This document shows positions 26,557 through 34,898 of a stretch of DNA of 64,000 nucleotides, one piece after another (within the stretch, counting starts at the first letter, position 1; each line of letters begins with the position of its first letter). Source of the DNA: Thermohalobaculum sp039822785 (GTDB lineage Bacteria; Pseudomonadota; Alphaproteobacteria; Rhodobacterales; Rhodobacteraceae); contig JBCBMO010000003.1 in NCBI GenBank assembly GCA_039822785.1, positions 495,712 through 559,711 of the forward strand, given 5' to 3'. The notes under the pieces were generated by a model, which was not told where the DNA came from, made no database searches, and saw only the letters and a program-made list of their open reading frames with translations. The translations under genes and the position numbers were made by a program.

Positions 26557-26793
26557 TCAGACCTGCGTCATCCCGGTGGCGAGGACGTTCTCCATCGAGA
26601 CATAGGTGGAGGTGGAGGCGACATGGGGCAGGCGTGAGACCTGTTCGCCGAGCACACGCCGGTAATCCCTGATGTCACTGGTCCGCACCTCCACCAGATA
26701 GTCGAAGCCGCCCGCGATCATGTGGCAGGCCTCGACTTCCGGCATTTGCCTGACCGGCGCATTGAAGTCGCGCAGCGACTGCTCGCGCGTGTC
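26557..26793 (-). pseudogene. C-terminal fragment of a Lrp/AsnC-family regulator (putR-like)
   Basis: The - strand frame reads SLRDFNAPVRQMPEVEACHM, IAGGFDYLVEVRTSDIRDYR and PHVASTSTYVSMENVL, a clear ligand-binding domain of a Lrp/AsnC regulator, with its normal stop at 26557. The DNA-binding N-terminal half is missing: homology stops near 26793, where the + strand putA homology begins in the opposite direction. In many alphaproteobacteria a Lrp-type activator is divergent from putA, so a deletion seems to have removed the shared promoter and both 5' ends. Confidence 0.85.
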
Positions 26794-26794
26794 G

Positions 26795-28372
26795 GATGCC
26801 AACACGATCGATGCCCTGCTCGAGGACAAGATCGCCCCGTCCGACTGGTCGGCCCATCTTGGCCGGTCCAGCTCACAGATGGTGAACGCGTCGATCTGGG
26901 GGTTGCTCCTGACTGGCCGCGTCCTGGAAGAGGCCGAGCCGGGCGTCGCCGGGACCCTGCACGCCATGATCCGCCGCCTGGGCGAGCCGGTGATCCGCAC
27001 CGCCGTCAGCGCTGCCATCAAGCAGATGGGCCGGCAGTTCGTCCTCGGTGAGGATATCGACGCCGCGATCGCGCGGGCGCGCGGGATGGAGGCGAAGGGC
27101 TACACCTATTCCTAACGACATGCTGCGCGAGGCGGCGATGACCGCGGCGGATGCAGCGCGCTACGCCCGAGCCTATGCCATCTTCGCCACTTCCACCGCC
27201 TGCGACGACATCACCGCCAACCCGGGTATCTCGGTCAAGCTCTCGGCCCTCCATCCCCGCTACAAGGTCGCGAAGACGGACCGCGTGATGGCCGAGCTTC
27301 TGCCCGAGCTGACGGGCCTGGCGCGCCAGGCTGCGCAGGCGGGCATGGGGCTCAACATCGACGCGGAGGAGGCGGATCGCCTTGGCCTGTAGCACACGGT
27401 CATCGAGGCGGTGCTGGCTGATCCCGCCCTGGCCGGATGGGACGGCTTCGGCGTGGTGGTGCAGGCCTATGGGCGGCGCACCGGCGACGTCGTCGATGGC
27501 CTCTACCGCATGGCTGAGCGCCATGACCGGCGGATCATGGCCGTCTCGTCACGGGCGCCTCCTGGGACACCGAGATCAAGCACGCGCAGGCCCAGGGGCT
27601 GGACGACTTCCCGGTCTTCACACGCAAACCCGCCAGCTACGTCAGCTCCATCGCGCTGGCGCGCAAGCTCCTGGGGATGACCGACCGCCTCTATCCGCAG
27701 TTCGCCACGCACAACGCCCACTCGGTCGCTGCCGTGCTGCAGATGGCCAAGGGGCTGGCGCCCGGGGCGTTCGAATTCCAGCGTCTCCACGGCATGGGAG
27801 AGGCCCTGCACGACATCGTCCTGGCCGCCGAGCGGACGCGCTGCCGCATCTACGCCCCCGTCGGCGCCCATCGCGACCTGCTGGCCGAACTTGGTGCGCA
27901 GGTTGCTGGAGAACGGTGCCAACTCGTCCTTCGTGAACCGGATCGTCGACAAGGCGGTGCCAGCCTTGGTCGTGGCGGCCTGCCCGTTCGAGGCCCTCGT
28001 GGCCAGCGAAACGCACGACACGCTGGCCTGACCGCGGGGCCGGATCTCTTTGCACCGGATCGCCGCAACGCGGCCGATCAGTGCGCCGTGGTCGAGGTGC
28101 TGGGCGGGCGGGTGGTCTGCCCGGACGGCGCGCTCGATCCCAACGCCCTGCGGACACTGCCGCCCTTCGGCGGGCTCCTCTGGTGGGGCGACGAGTCGAC
28201 CTGCCGCGTCTATGCGACGGCGCTGGCGTCGCGCGACGGCGCCATCGTGCCACTCATCACCGGACGGCCGGACAAGGCCCATGCCTGCCTGGAACGCCAT
28301 CTCTGCGTTGACACCACCGCTGCCGGGGGCAATGCCGGTCTCCTCGCCGGGGAGGATGGTGGGCGCGTCTAG
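26795..28372 (+). pseudogene. putA: Degraded bifunctional proline dehydrogenase/P5C dehydrogenase (putA)
   Basis: Remnant of PutA, the enzyme that oxidises proline to glutamate. Recognisable blocks lie in shifting frames: DANTIDALLEDKIAPSDWSA (about 26800), AIKQMGRQFVLGEDID, NPGISVKLSALHPRY, WDGFGVVVQAYGRR, TDRLYPQFATHNAHSVAAVL, and EFQRLHGMGEALHDIV. Lesions seen: 5' deletion; an extra A near 27113; an in-frame TAG at 27390-27392; a missing base near 27548; an extra base near 27883; and loss of about 500 codons of the aldehyde dehydrogenase domain, after which the extreme PutA C-terminus (DTTAAGGNAGLLAG) reappears just before the stop at 28372. An intact gene would be over 3 kb. It cannot make a working enzyme. 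Confidence 0.9.
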
Positions 28373-28422
28373 GCCGCCTGAACCACGGCGCCCGTCACAC
28401 CTCAGCAGCCCCGGAGACGACC

Positions 28423-29826
28423 ATGATCCGATCAGACGCCATCGCCGCGGCACAAGCCACCCTCGACGACGGCCGCTTCGTCGAGGCACTGGGCCACCTG
28501 GTCGCCATCCCCTCCGAGAGCCAGGACCCACGCGGCGCCGACGCGCTCGGACGATACCTCGAGGAGGCGATGCGCCCGCGACTGGAGCGGATGGGGTTCC
28601 TCTGCCGGACGGTGGCCAACCCGCGGCCCGGGCATGGCCCCTTCCTGATCGCCGAGCGACGGGAGGGTGACGACTTGCCCACCATCCTGACCTACGGCCA
28701 TGGCGACGTGATCCGCGGGCTGGAGGATCGCTGGCGCGACGGGCTCTCTCCGTGGCACCTCGTGGAGGATGGCGACCGGCTCTACGGTCGCGGCACGGCG
28801 GACAACAAGGGCCAGCACCTGGTGAACCTTACCGCGCTTGAGGCTGTCCTGGCGGTACGCGGTCGGCTCGGCTTCAATCTGCGCGTGATCATCGAGATGG
28901 GAGAGGAGACGGGCTCCCCCGGCCTGCACGAGCTGTTCCTGGGGGAGCGCGAGGCGCTGTCGGCGGACGCGCTCATCGCCTCCGACGGACCGCGGCTGGT
29001 GGCGGAGCGGCCGACGCTGTTCTTCGGTGCCCGCGGCGCAATGACGATGGATCTTGAGGTCGATCTTCGTGAAGGCGCGCACCACTCCGGCAATTGGGGT
29101 GGGCTGCTTGCCGATCCCGGCCTCATCCTTGCGCACGCGCTCGCCACCATCACCGATGCAACCGGCAGGATCCTGGTGCCGGAGTGGCGCCCGTCGAGCC
29201 TCACCAACGCGGTGCGCGCGGCACTGGCCGATCTGGAGATCGTGTCTCCGCCGGCGGGGCCAAGGATCGACCCGGACTGGGGTGAGCCCGGATTGACCGC
29301 CCCGGAGCAGGTGTTCGGTTGGAATGCCGTATGCGTCCTCGCCTTCGTGTGCGGGGAGCCTGCGCGCCCCGTCAACGCCATCCAGCCCCGGGCCTGGGCG
29401 CGGGTTCAGTTGCGCCACGTCGTCGGCACCGAGGCCGACGACATCGCGCCGGCGCTCCGCCGTCATCTCGAGGCACAGGGCCTGGGGATGGTGAGGGTCA
29501 CCGAGACGGACCGACCGCACTTCACGGCCACCCGGCTCGATCCCGACGATCCCTGGGCCCGATGGGCGGCGGCCTCCGTGGCGCGGACAACCGGTGCGCC
29601 CCCCGCTCTGCTCCCCAATCTCGGCGGTTCCCTGCCGAACGAGGAGTTCGCCCATGTGCTCGGCATGCCGACGATATGGGTGCCGCATTCCTATGCCGGC
29701 TGCTCGCAGCACGCCCCCGACGAGCACGCGCTCAAGAGCATCCTGCGCGAAGGTCTGGGCATCATGGCGGGGATCTGGTGGGACCTCGGCGAGCCCGGCG
29801 TGCCGGCTCAGCGCCCACCACGTTGA
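28423..29826 (+). CDS. M20-family metallopeptidase
   Basis: A 467-residue zinc peptidase of the ArgE/DapE/carboxypeptidase G2 family. Metal ligands and catalytic residues are seen in ILTYGHGDVIRG, YGRGTADNKGQHL and IIEMGEETGSPG, with the histidine in GCSQHAPDEHAL near the C-terminus. It lies 50 bases after the dead putA gene and shares orientation with the M81 peptidase, so it may once have been downstream of putA or be part of the peptide-use group. An independent promoter was not identified. The substrate is unknown, likely a di- or tripeptide. Confidence 0.88.
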   Translation: MIRSDAIAAAQATLDDGRFVEALGHLVAIPSESQDPRGADALGRYLEEAMRPRLERMGFLCRTVANPRPGHGPFLIAERREGDDLPTILTYGHGDVIRGLEDRWRDGLSPWHLVEDGDRLYGRGTADNKGQHLVNLTALEAVLAVRGRLGFNLRVIIEMGEETGSPGLHELFLGEREALSADALIASDGPRLVAERPTLFFGARGAMTMDLEVDLREGAHHSGNWGGLLADPGLILAHALATITDATGRILVPEWRPSSLTNAVRAALADLEIVSPPAGPRIDPDWGEPGLTAPEQVFGWNAVCVLAFVCGEPARPVNAIQPRAWARVQLRHVVGTEADDIAPALRRHLEAQGLGMVRVTETDRPHFTATRLDPDDPWARWAAASVARTTGAPPALLPNLGGSLPNEEFAHVLGMPTIWVPHSYAGCSQHAPDEHALKSILREGLGIMAGIWWDLGEPGVPAQRPPR

Positions 29827-30034
29827 TGCTGATCCCGCCCCGCGACCTTGCCATGTCAGCACGCCCTGGACCGTGTGAGTGCCACACCAGCCTCCACACA
29901 CATTAACCGTCAGAGCCCCAAGATGACGTCTCAAAGTCTGTAACGAAGCTCGATCTCATCGCGAATGGGAATGCCATTGTTACCGGTTTCGCGGACTTCG
30001 GGTTTTAACCTCTCGCGCGCCCAGTCGACGGCTT

Positions 30035-30493
30035 CTACGCGAAGTTCGAATAGCTGGAATCCATACCGCTGTTAGAATCGAACAGATGCCAAATTGTCGT
30101 TCGTAGTGGTTGCTGACAGATAGCTTTTGCCACCCGCTTTGCTGTCTTTAACGAGGTGATACAGCATTCTTTGGGCACGCCGACTCCAGAAGAGGGAGCT
30201 TCTATTACAATCACCTCAATACCATTGTCAGGCGCCTCACGAAACATGAGTAGATCCAGTTGAGGCCTCGCTGCCAAGCATCTCTCTTTAGAAGCATAGA
30301 TGGCTGTGCATTTGAAGGCGATGAGATTAATGCACCGCAAACTGATGCAGGCATTGCAAATCCAGTCTAGATATTTGAGCCTAGTAAATTGGATTTTGTC
30401 GATCATCTCTAAAAAATCTCTACACTTGCGCTGATAGTGCAAGTATATGGCAGATTCTACACCTGTACGAAGGTCGGGAATGTCCGCAACCAA
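30035..30493 (-). CDS. Hypothetical protein in lower-GC DNA
   Basis: A 152-codon open frame with TTG start, or 124 codons from ATG 30409. It is clearly lower in G+C than neighbours and reads DKIQFTRLKYLDWICNACIS, GIEVIVIEAPSSGVGVPKE and ITSLKTAKRVAKAICQQPL, which is protein-like but not recognisable. It has several cysteines. No good ribosome site is seen. It may be an acquired gene or a decaying one; a chance frame is not excluded. Confidence 0.35.
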   Translation of the reverse strand: MVADIPDLRTGVESAIYLHYQRKCRDFLEMIDKIQFTRLKYLDWICNACISLRCINLIAFKCTAIYASKERCLAARPQLDLLMFREAPDNGIEVIVIEAPSSGVGVPKECCITSLKTAKRVAKAICQQPLRTTIWHLFDSNSGMDSSYSNFA

Positions 30494-30952
30494 CGTGTTG
30501 ATGCTTTGTGCAGCGAATGAATGCTTTTGCGCTTAGCCTGCGAGGAGCATTCGAATGACGGGTTTAGAGGCCTCTGACGCAACGCGGAGTCGAGCGACAA
30601 GTCTACTCGGGCCCTCGCAAGCAAGTCGCGCTGCACCTGCTCACGTCCGCTTCGTTCGCCGACCGACGGCCAGACGCGTCATGATGCAGCGCGAAACACC
30701 AATGGCCGCTTCGGTGATCCTGCGCCGCAGCATAGTTGGCCCATCAGAATTTCTCCTTTTGGCCGCGACCGGGGCTCAGGACCAGGCCTGTCGGACCACG
30801 TTCCGCGAGGCGGGAGACGTTGGCTCGGAGCCCGGACCAGCCATTCGCTGCGCGTCATTTTTTGGGGTCGCAGCTACGTTAAGGCTGGCAGCACGTCAGG
30901 CGGTTGCAGGCCTGAATTGCTGGGCCGCTGCATGACCGTCTGCAAGCCCTGC
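30494..30952. other. Intergenic region upstream of the PQQ gene block
   Basis: About 460 bases at the 3' end of pqqE. A + frame of 126 codons (30555-30935) has a good AGGAG seven bases before its ATG, but its arginine- and alanine-rich sequence (MTGLEASDATRSRATSLLGP) resembles no family and I do not call it as a gene. Nothing else was seen. Confidence 0.4.
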
Positions 30953-32107
30953 TCACGCGCGCTCGGTCGGGGGCTGGGCTCGGTAGACGAGGGCGTCGGT
31001 GCCCTCGGCGAGGGCGGCGGTCAGATCGGCGTCGATCGCGGGGCGGTGCGGGGACTTTGAACAGACCGGGTCGGTGGCCGTGGGATCGCCGGCCAGCATC
31101 ATGGCCTGGCAGCGGCAGCCGCCGTGATCCAAGGTGCGGCGCTCGCAGCTGCGACAAGGCTCCTGCATCCAGTCCTCGCCGCGGTACGCGTTGAACGCCA
31201 TGCCGTCGTACCAGATCGCCGACAGGCTCCGGTCCCGCACATTGTCGAAGCAAAGACCGGGGATGGACTCCGCCGCGTGACAAGGCAGCACGCGGCCGTC
31301 CGGCGTGACGTTCAGGCCGCTTGATCCCCAACCGCCCATACAGGCCTTCGGGAACGCCGCGTGATAGTCCGGCGGCACGAAGTCGATCACCATGCGGCCG
31401 CGCAGGCGGGTCCGCGCCTCAACCACCGTTGTGCGCGCCGCTTCTGCCTGGGCCTTTGTCGGCAGCAGCGCGCCCCGGTTCTTCAGAGCCCATCCATGGA
31501 ACTGTACGCAGGCGACCTCCAGCCGGCGGGCGCCGAGCTCGAGCGCCATCTCGATCGTCCGCTCCAGGTCGTCGAGGTTTTGCCGGTGCATCACGGCGTT
31601 GAGCGTCAGCGGCAGGCCCTCCGCGGCGATCCAGTCCGCCACCTGCATCTTGCGCTTGAAGCCCCCGTCATAGCCGCCGATACGGTCGGCCGAGGTCGCG
31701 TCCGTTCCCTGAAGGGAAAGCTGCACATGGTCGAGACCGAGGGCGGCAAGGCGGCCAAGCCGTTTTTCCGTGAGGCCGATGCCGGACGTGATGAGGTTGG
31801 TGTAGAGGCCAGCCTCGACAGCCGCCTCGGTGACCTCCTCGAGGTCGCGGCGCGACGCGGGCTCGCCCCCCGAAAGATGGAGTTGGAGGACGCCGAGATC
31901 GGCAGCCTGTCGGAAGACGCCTGCCCAGTCCTGCGCAGAAAGCTCGCCCTTGCGCGCCACCATCTCGATTGGATTTGAACAATAGGGGCAGGAGAGCGGG
32001 CAGCGATGGGTAAGCTCCGCGAGCATCGCCATCGGTGGCTTGACCCGGGCCCTCTCGGCAGGCGGGCTGGCTGTGAGGGCAGGACGCTCGGTCGTGATCT
32101 CGGTCAT
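30953..32107 (-). CDS. pqqE: PQQ biosynthesis radical SAM enzyme PqqE
   Basis: Radical SAM enzyme that, with PqqD, makes the carbon-carbon bond between Glu and Tyr of the PqqA peptide, the first committed step of PQQ synthesis. The 384 residues show the cluster motif RCPLSCPYCSNPIE, the SAM-binding SGGEP region, and a C-terminal SPASM domain with cysteines (PKACMGGWGSSGLNVTPDG, LPCHAAE, QEPCRSCERR). The start overlaps the stop of pqqD (ATGA). It ends the pqqCDE block; its target peptide PqqA is encoded divergently at 33590. Confidence 0.96.
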   Translation of the reverse strand: MTEITTERPALTASPPAERARVKPPMAMLAELTHRCPLSCPYCSNPIEMVARKGELSAQDWAGVFRQAADLGVLQLHLSGGEPASRRDLEEVTEAAVEAGLYTNLITSGIGLTEKRLGRLAALGLDHVQLSLQGTDATSADRIGGYDGGFKRKMQVADWIAAEGLPLTLNAVMHRQNLDDLERTIEMALELGARRLEVACVQFHGWALKNRGALLPTKAQAEAARTTVVEARTRLRGRMVIDFVPPDYHAAFPKACMGGWGSSGLNVTPDGRVLPCHAAESIPGLCFDNVRDRSLSAIWYDGMAFNAYRGEDWMQEPCRSCERRTLDHGGCRCQAMMLAGDPTATDPVCSKSPHRPAIDADLTAALAEGTDALVYRAQPPTERA

Positions 32108-32379
32108 GTCGTCTCGATCAGGCAGCGGTCGCGCAGCGATGTCAGGAACTTGCCCGCATCCGCTGCGATCCGGTCGCGCGGCGCGTTGTATCGGCTGGCC
32201 AGCGCATCGACGATGGCGCCGAAACTACGCGCACCATCGACCTCCGCCAAGACGGCGTCCGAGACGGGATCGAGCACGAACACCCGTTCGGGGGCCAGCA
32301 GCACGGCGCAATCGCGCACACGGTCTTGATGGCGGCGCACCCCGCGCAAGAGGCGTGGCACGTCGTTCTCCTCGATCAT
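32104..32379 (-). CDS. pqqD: PQQ biosynthesis peptide chaperone PqqD
   Basis: A 91-residue protein that binds the PqqA peptide and presents it to PqqE. It shows the PqqD fold signatures VPRLLRGVRRHQDRVRDCAV, LLAPERVFVLDPVSDAVLAE and the C-terminal FLTSLRDRCLIE. The start is ATG 32379, overlapping the stop of pqqC by four bases. A longer upstream reading in the same frame is antisense and not real. Its small size and tight coupling on both sides match the standard pqqCDE order. Confidence 0.95.
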   Translation of the reverse strand: MIEENDVPRLLRGVRRHQDRVRDCAVLLAPERVFVLDPVSDAVLAEVDGARSFGAIVDALASRYNAPRDRIAADAGKFLTSLRDRCLIETT

Positions 32380-33131
32380 GCGGCCCCCCTCAGCAGCCCT
32401 TCGCCCGGCCGCCAGGCCCCCGGCGGGATGCGCCCTGGCTCGACGTAGGCCGCACTCAGCGCATCGAGCTGCGCCCATAGCACGTCGGTCTTGAAGGTGA
32501 GCGCCGCAGCAGCCGCATCCTGTTTCTCGGCGGTGTCCGCATGGTCGAGCACCCAGGCGAGGCCGAAGGCGACGTCCTTTGGCGCCTCGGAAAGACGTTT
32601 CTTGAAGTAGCCGAGGGACCGGTCGTCTGCGAAGGCATAGTGCCGGAGAAGGCCTTCGATCCGGGCTGCATGGATCTTGGGCGCGAAGAGTTCCGTCAGC
32701 GATGCCGCGACCGCCTCCAGCAGCGTCTGCTCCCGGACGAAGCGGACGTAGGCGTCCACGGCAAAGCGGGTGGCGGCCATGATACCGACCTCCGACGCCA
32801 CGTATTGCGGGTCCAAGCCCACCGCCTCGGCGAGCCGCAGCCACCGTGCGATTCCGCCCTCGTTCTCCGCCGTCCCATCGTGGTCTTCGATGCGCGACCG
32901 CCAAGCTCGCCGCAGCGCCGGATCATCCACACGGCTCATGAAGGCAGCGTCCTTCATCGGGATACGGCTTTGATAATAATACCGATTGATGACCCAGGCT
33001 CGGACTTCGTCGGGGGTGCACTCTCCGCCATGGAGCCGGATGTGGAAGGGGTGTCGATCATGATAGCGCTCTGCGCCGATGGCGCGCAGGCGCGCTTCGA
33101 AAGCCTCGCGAGCGTTTAGGGCGCTGGTCAT
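32376..33131 (-). CDS. pqqC: Pyrroloquinoline-quinone synthase PqqC
   Basis: Oxygen-dependent, cofactor-free oxidase that carries out the final ring closure and oxidations to PQQ. The 251-residue helical protein shows the family sequence YHDRHPFHIRLHGGECTPDE, RYYYQSRIPMKDAAF, EDHDGTAENEGGIARWLRLA and EVGIMAATRFAVDAYV, with the histidines and tyrosines that line the active site. It is the first gene of pqqCDE. The pqqB gene, usually just upstream of pqqC, is absent: upstream lie 458 bases and then pqqA on the other strand. Confidence 0.96.
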   Translation of the reverse strand: MTSALNAREAFEARLRAIGAERYHDRHPFHIRLHGGECTPDEVRAWVINRYYYQSRIPMKDAAFMSRVDDPALRRAWRSRIEDHDGTAENEGGIARWLRLAEAVGLDPQYVASEVGIMAATRFAVDAYVRFVREQTLLEAVAASLTELFAPKIHAARIEGLLRHYAFADDRSLGYFKKRLSEAPKDVAFGLAWVLDHADTAEKQDAAAAALTFKTDVLWAQLDALSAAYVEPGRIPPGAWRPGEGLLRGAA

Positions 33132-33386
33132 GTGCCGATGATCATCCCGTCCCGAGGCACTGTCTACCCGGCTGCGACAACGGCGGCATGTTCCACGTCT
33201 TCGCGGTTAGGGACCGGGACCGCGAAGGGGTTGGCTTTGTTGCCGCTGGGATCGGCCTTCGTGGGGTCGCGGTGTTTCCGCCTGCGACGGCGTGATGAGT
33301 TGCGCACCTGAAACTCCTGCGTGGGCCGCGCGTTTGCCCGTCGCCGCCGGCACGTCTCACCGTGCGTTGCGCTAGGCCGAGGCATG

Positions 33387-33450
33387 CTGCAGTGCGCAAT
33401 GATGATTTCTTCTTCTGCAGTGCAGCGAAATAATGGTGCGCTGCAAGTGC
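33387..33450. repeat. Three spaced copies of CTGCAGTGC-like sequence between pqqC and pqqA
   Basis: CTGCAGTGC occurs at 33387-33395 and 33415-33423, and a copy with one inserted A (CTGCAAGTGC) at 33441-33450; spacings of 28 and 26 bases are close to whole helical turns. They lie in the divergent control region between pqqCDE and pqqA and may bind a regulator of PQQ synthesis. A short palindrome, GCGAA-A-TTCGC, follows at once. No known site consensus is claimed. Confidence 0.4.
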
Positions 33451-33589
33451 GAAATTCGCCCGAAGATGTCTCAATCCTGCGACTGTTTGGGCGACCGCCG
33501 TCTCCCGTCACCTGTGTTTTAGTCTGGGAATCACGTTCCACTATGCGGGGCGCGCATTCGCGTCTCGGAAAAAACAGGAGGCCTTCCAG

Positions 33590-33685
33590 ATGGCATGGAC
33601 CACCCCGATCGCCCGCGAACTGAGCTGCGGCATGGAGATCAACATGTACTTCCCCGCTGACGGCGAGGACGACACGCTCTTCTGA
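33590..33685 (+). CDS. pqqA: PQQ precursor peptide PqqA
   Basis: A 31-residue peptide that supplies the Glu and Tyr from which PQQ is built. The sequence is MAWTTPIARELSCGMEINMY followed by FPADGEDDTLF: the invariant pair is Glu16 and Tyr20 in the motif EINMY. A perfect AGGAGG lies seven to eight bases before the ATG. It is on + while pqqCDE is on -, an unusual split: the peptide is normally the first gene of the operon. The acidic tail after Tyr20 is longer than in classic 23-24 residue PqqA. Confidence 0.93.
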   Translation: MAWTTPIARELSCGMEINMYFPADGEDDTLF

Positions 33686-33840
33686 GCCAGCAGTCCCGCG
33701 CCATCCCCGTGCCGGACCGGCACGGGGGGCGCATCCGCCGCGGACCTCCGCGACACACAGGCCGACCAGGCGCCGAAGAGCACCGACCGGCCGTCCGGAT
33801 CAGCGCGAAGCGCGACCGGATCCCCCTGGGAGAAAACGCC

Positions 33841-34779
33841 ATGCATCACGCAGACAACGTGCGCGCGGCCGTCGAGGCGAGTGGCGACCACTCGCCCCGA
33901 ACGCTTTCTTGGCGGCGCTGCGTCGCGCTCCACGGTCTCGACCCCGAGACGCTCGACGAGCGACCGGTCGTCGATGAGCGCGCCTTGACCGCAGCGCGTG
34001 AGCGCGTGCGCCCGGTGATCGATGCGGCCAAGCCCGATCTCGACCGGCTCTTCTCCGCCTTCAGCCGCGCGGGCTGCTGCCTTGTTCTCACCGACGAGAC
34101 GGGTCTGATCCTCGACCGCCGCGGTGACCGGGCGGATGATCGAGCGTTTCGCGACATCAGCCTGGTACCGGGCGCGCTGTGGAGCGAGCAGAGCGTCGGC
34201 ACCAACGGCATTGGCACGGCGCTCGCCGAGAACCGCCCTGTCGGGGTTTACCGCGCCGAGCATTTCCATAGTGCGTTTGCCGGCCTGTCCTGTGCGACCG
34301 CGCCGATCCGTGACCATCGTGGGCGTCTCGCAGGCGCGCTCGACATTTCGTCGGCCCGCAGGGAGATGAACGAGGTCATGCTCGGCGTTTATCTGCACGC
34401 GGCACGAGAGGCTGCCGCGCAGGTCGAGGCCAGGCTCTTCCGTGCGGCCTACCCCGGCGCCCGGGTGGTGCTTGCGCCGGGTCCGGGCGACCGCCAGGCG
34501 CTCGTGGCAATCGACCGCGACGATATCGTCATCGGCGCGAACGCCGCTGCCCGCCGTTCCCTGTCGATCGACGATGCCTGGCTCGCAGCCGGTCGTCCGG
34601 CGTCAGACATCTTCGACGAAGAAGCCCTGGTCGCGGGTGGCGGCTTCGAGGCTGCCGAGCGGCGGACCGTTCGCGCAGCCCTCGCACAGGCCAATGGCAG
34701 TGTCTCGGGGGCGGCCAAGGCGCTCGGCATCAGTCGTGCGACACTGCATCGAAAGATAAAACGCCTCGAAGTTCGCTAA
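33841..34779 (+). CDS. AcoR-like GAF/Fis-type regulator without AAA+ domain
   Basis: A 312-residue regulator beginning MHHADNVRAAVEASGDHSPR with the sequence SWRRCVALHGLDPE of AcoR/AcxR proteins, a GAF sensor domain (about 70-180, with EQSVGTNGIGTALAENRPVG), a short linker and a C-terminal Fis-type helix-turn-helix (RTVRAALAQANGSVSGAAKA, then RATLHRKIKRLEV). The usual central sigma-54 AAA+ ATPase is absent, so it should act as a simple DNA-binding regulator. The start follows GGGAGA. It sits between pqqA and the aldehyde dehydrogenase gene and probably responds to ethanol or acetaldehyde-type ligands; this is inference from context. Confidence 0.88.
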   Translation: MHHADNVRAAVEASGDHSPRTLSWRRCVALHGLDPETLDERPVVDERALTAARERVRPVIDAAKPDLDRLFSAFSRAGCCLVLTDETGLILDRRGDRADDRAFRDISLVPGALWSEQSVGTNGIGTALAENRPVGVYRAEHFHSAFAGLSCATAPIRDHRGRLAGALDISSARREMNEVMLGVYLHAAREAAAQVEARLFRAAYPGARVVLAPGPGDRQALVAIDRDDIVIGANAAARRSLSIDDAWLAAGRPASDIFDEEALVAGGGFEAAERRTVRAALAQANGSVSGAAKALGISRATLHRKIKRLEVR

Positions 34780-34784
34780 TTCTA

Positions 34785-34804
34785 CTGTCTCATCCCTGAG
34801 ACAG
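34785..34804. promoter_or_regulatory. Perfect inverted repeat upstream of the aldehyde dehydrogenase gene
   Basis: CTGTCTCA-TCCC-TGAGACAG is an 8-base perfect inverted repeat just after the stop codon of the AcoR-like regulator and about 95 bases before the next gene. There is no U-run, so it is more likely an operator than a terminator. The neighbouring regulator, a Fis-type DNA-binding protein that lacks an activation ATPase, is the obvious candidate to bind it. Whether it does is not established. Confidence 0.55.
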
Positions 34805-34898
34805 ATAGAAACACAAACACCTACTCGCGCCTTTACCAAGAAAAGAATCTCTAGATAATCTGACTATCAGATCGTGATACAAGTCTGGGAGGACAGAG

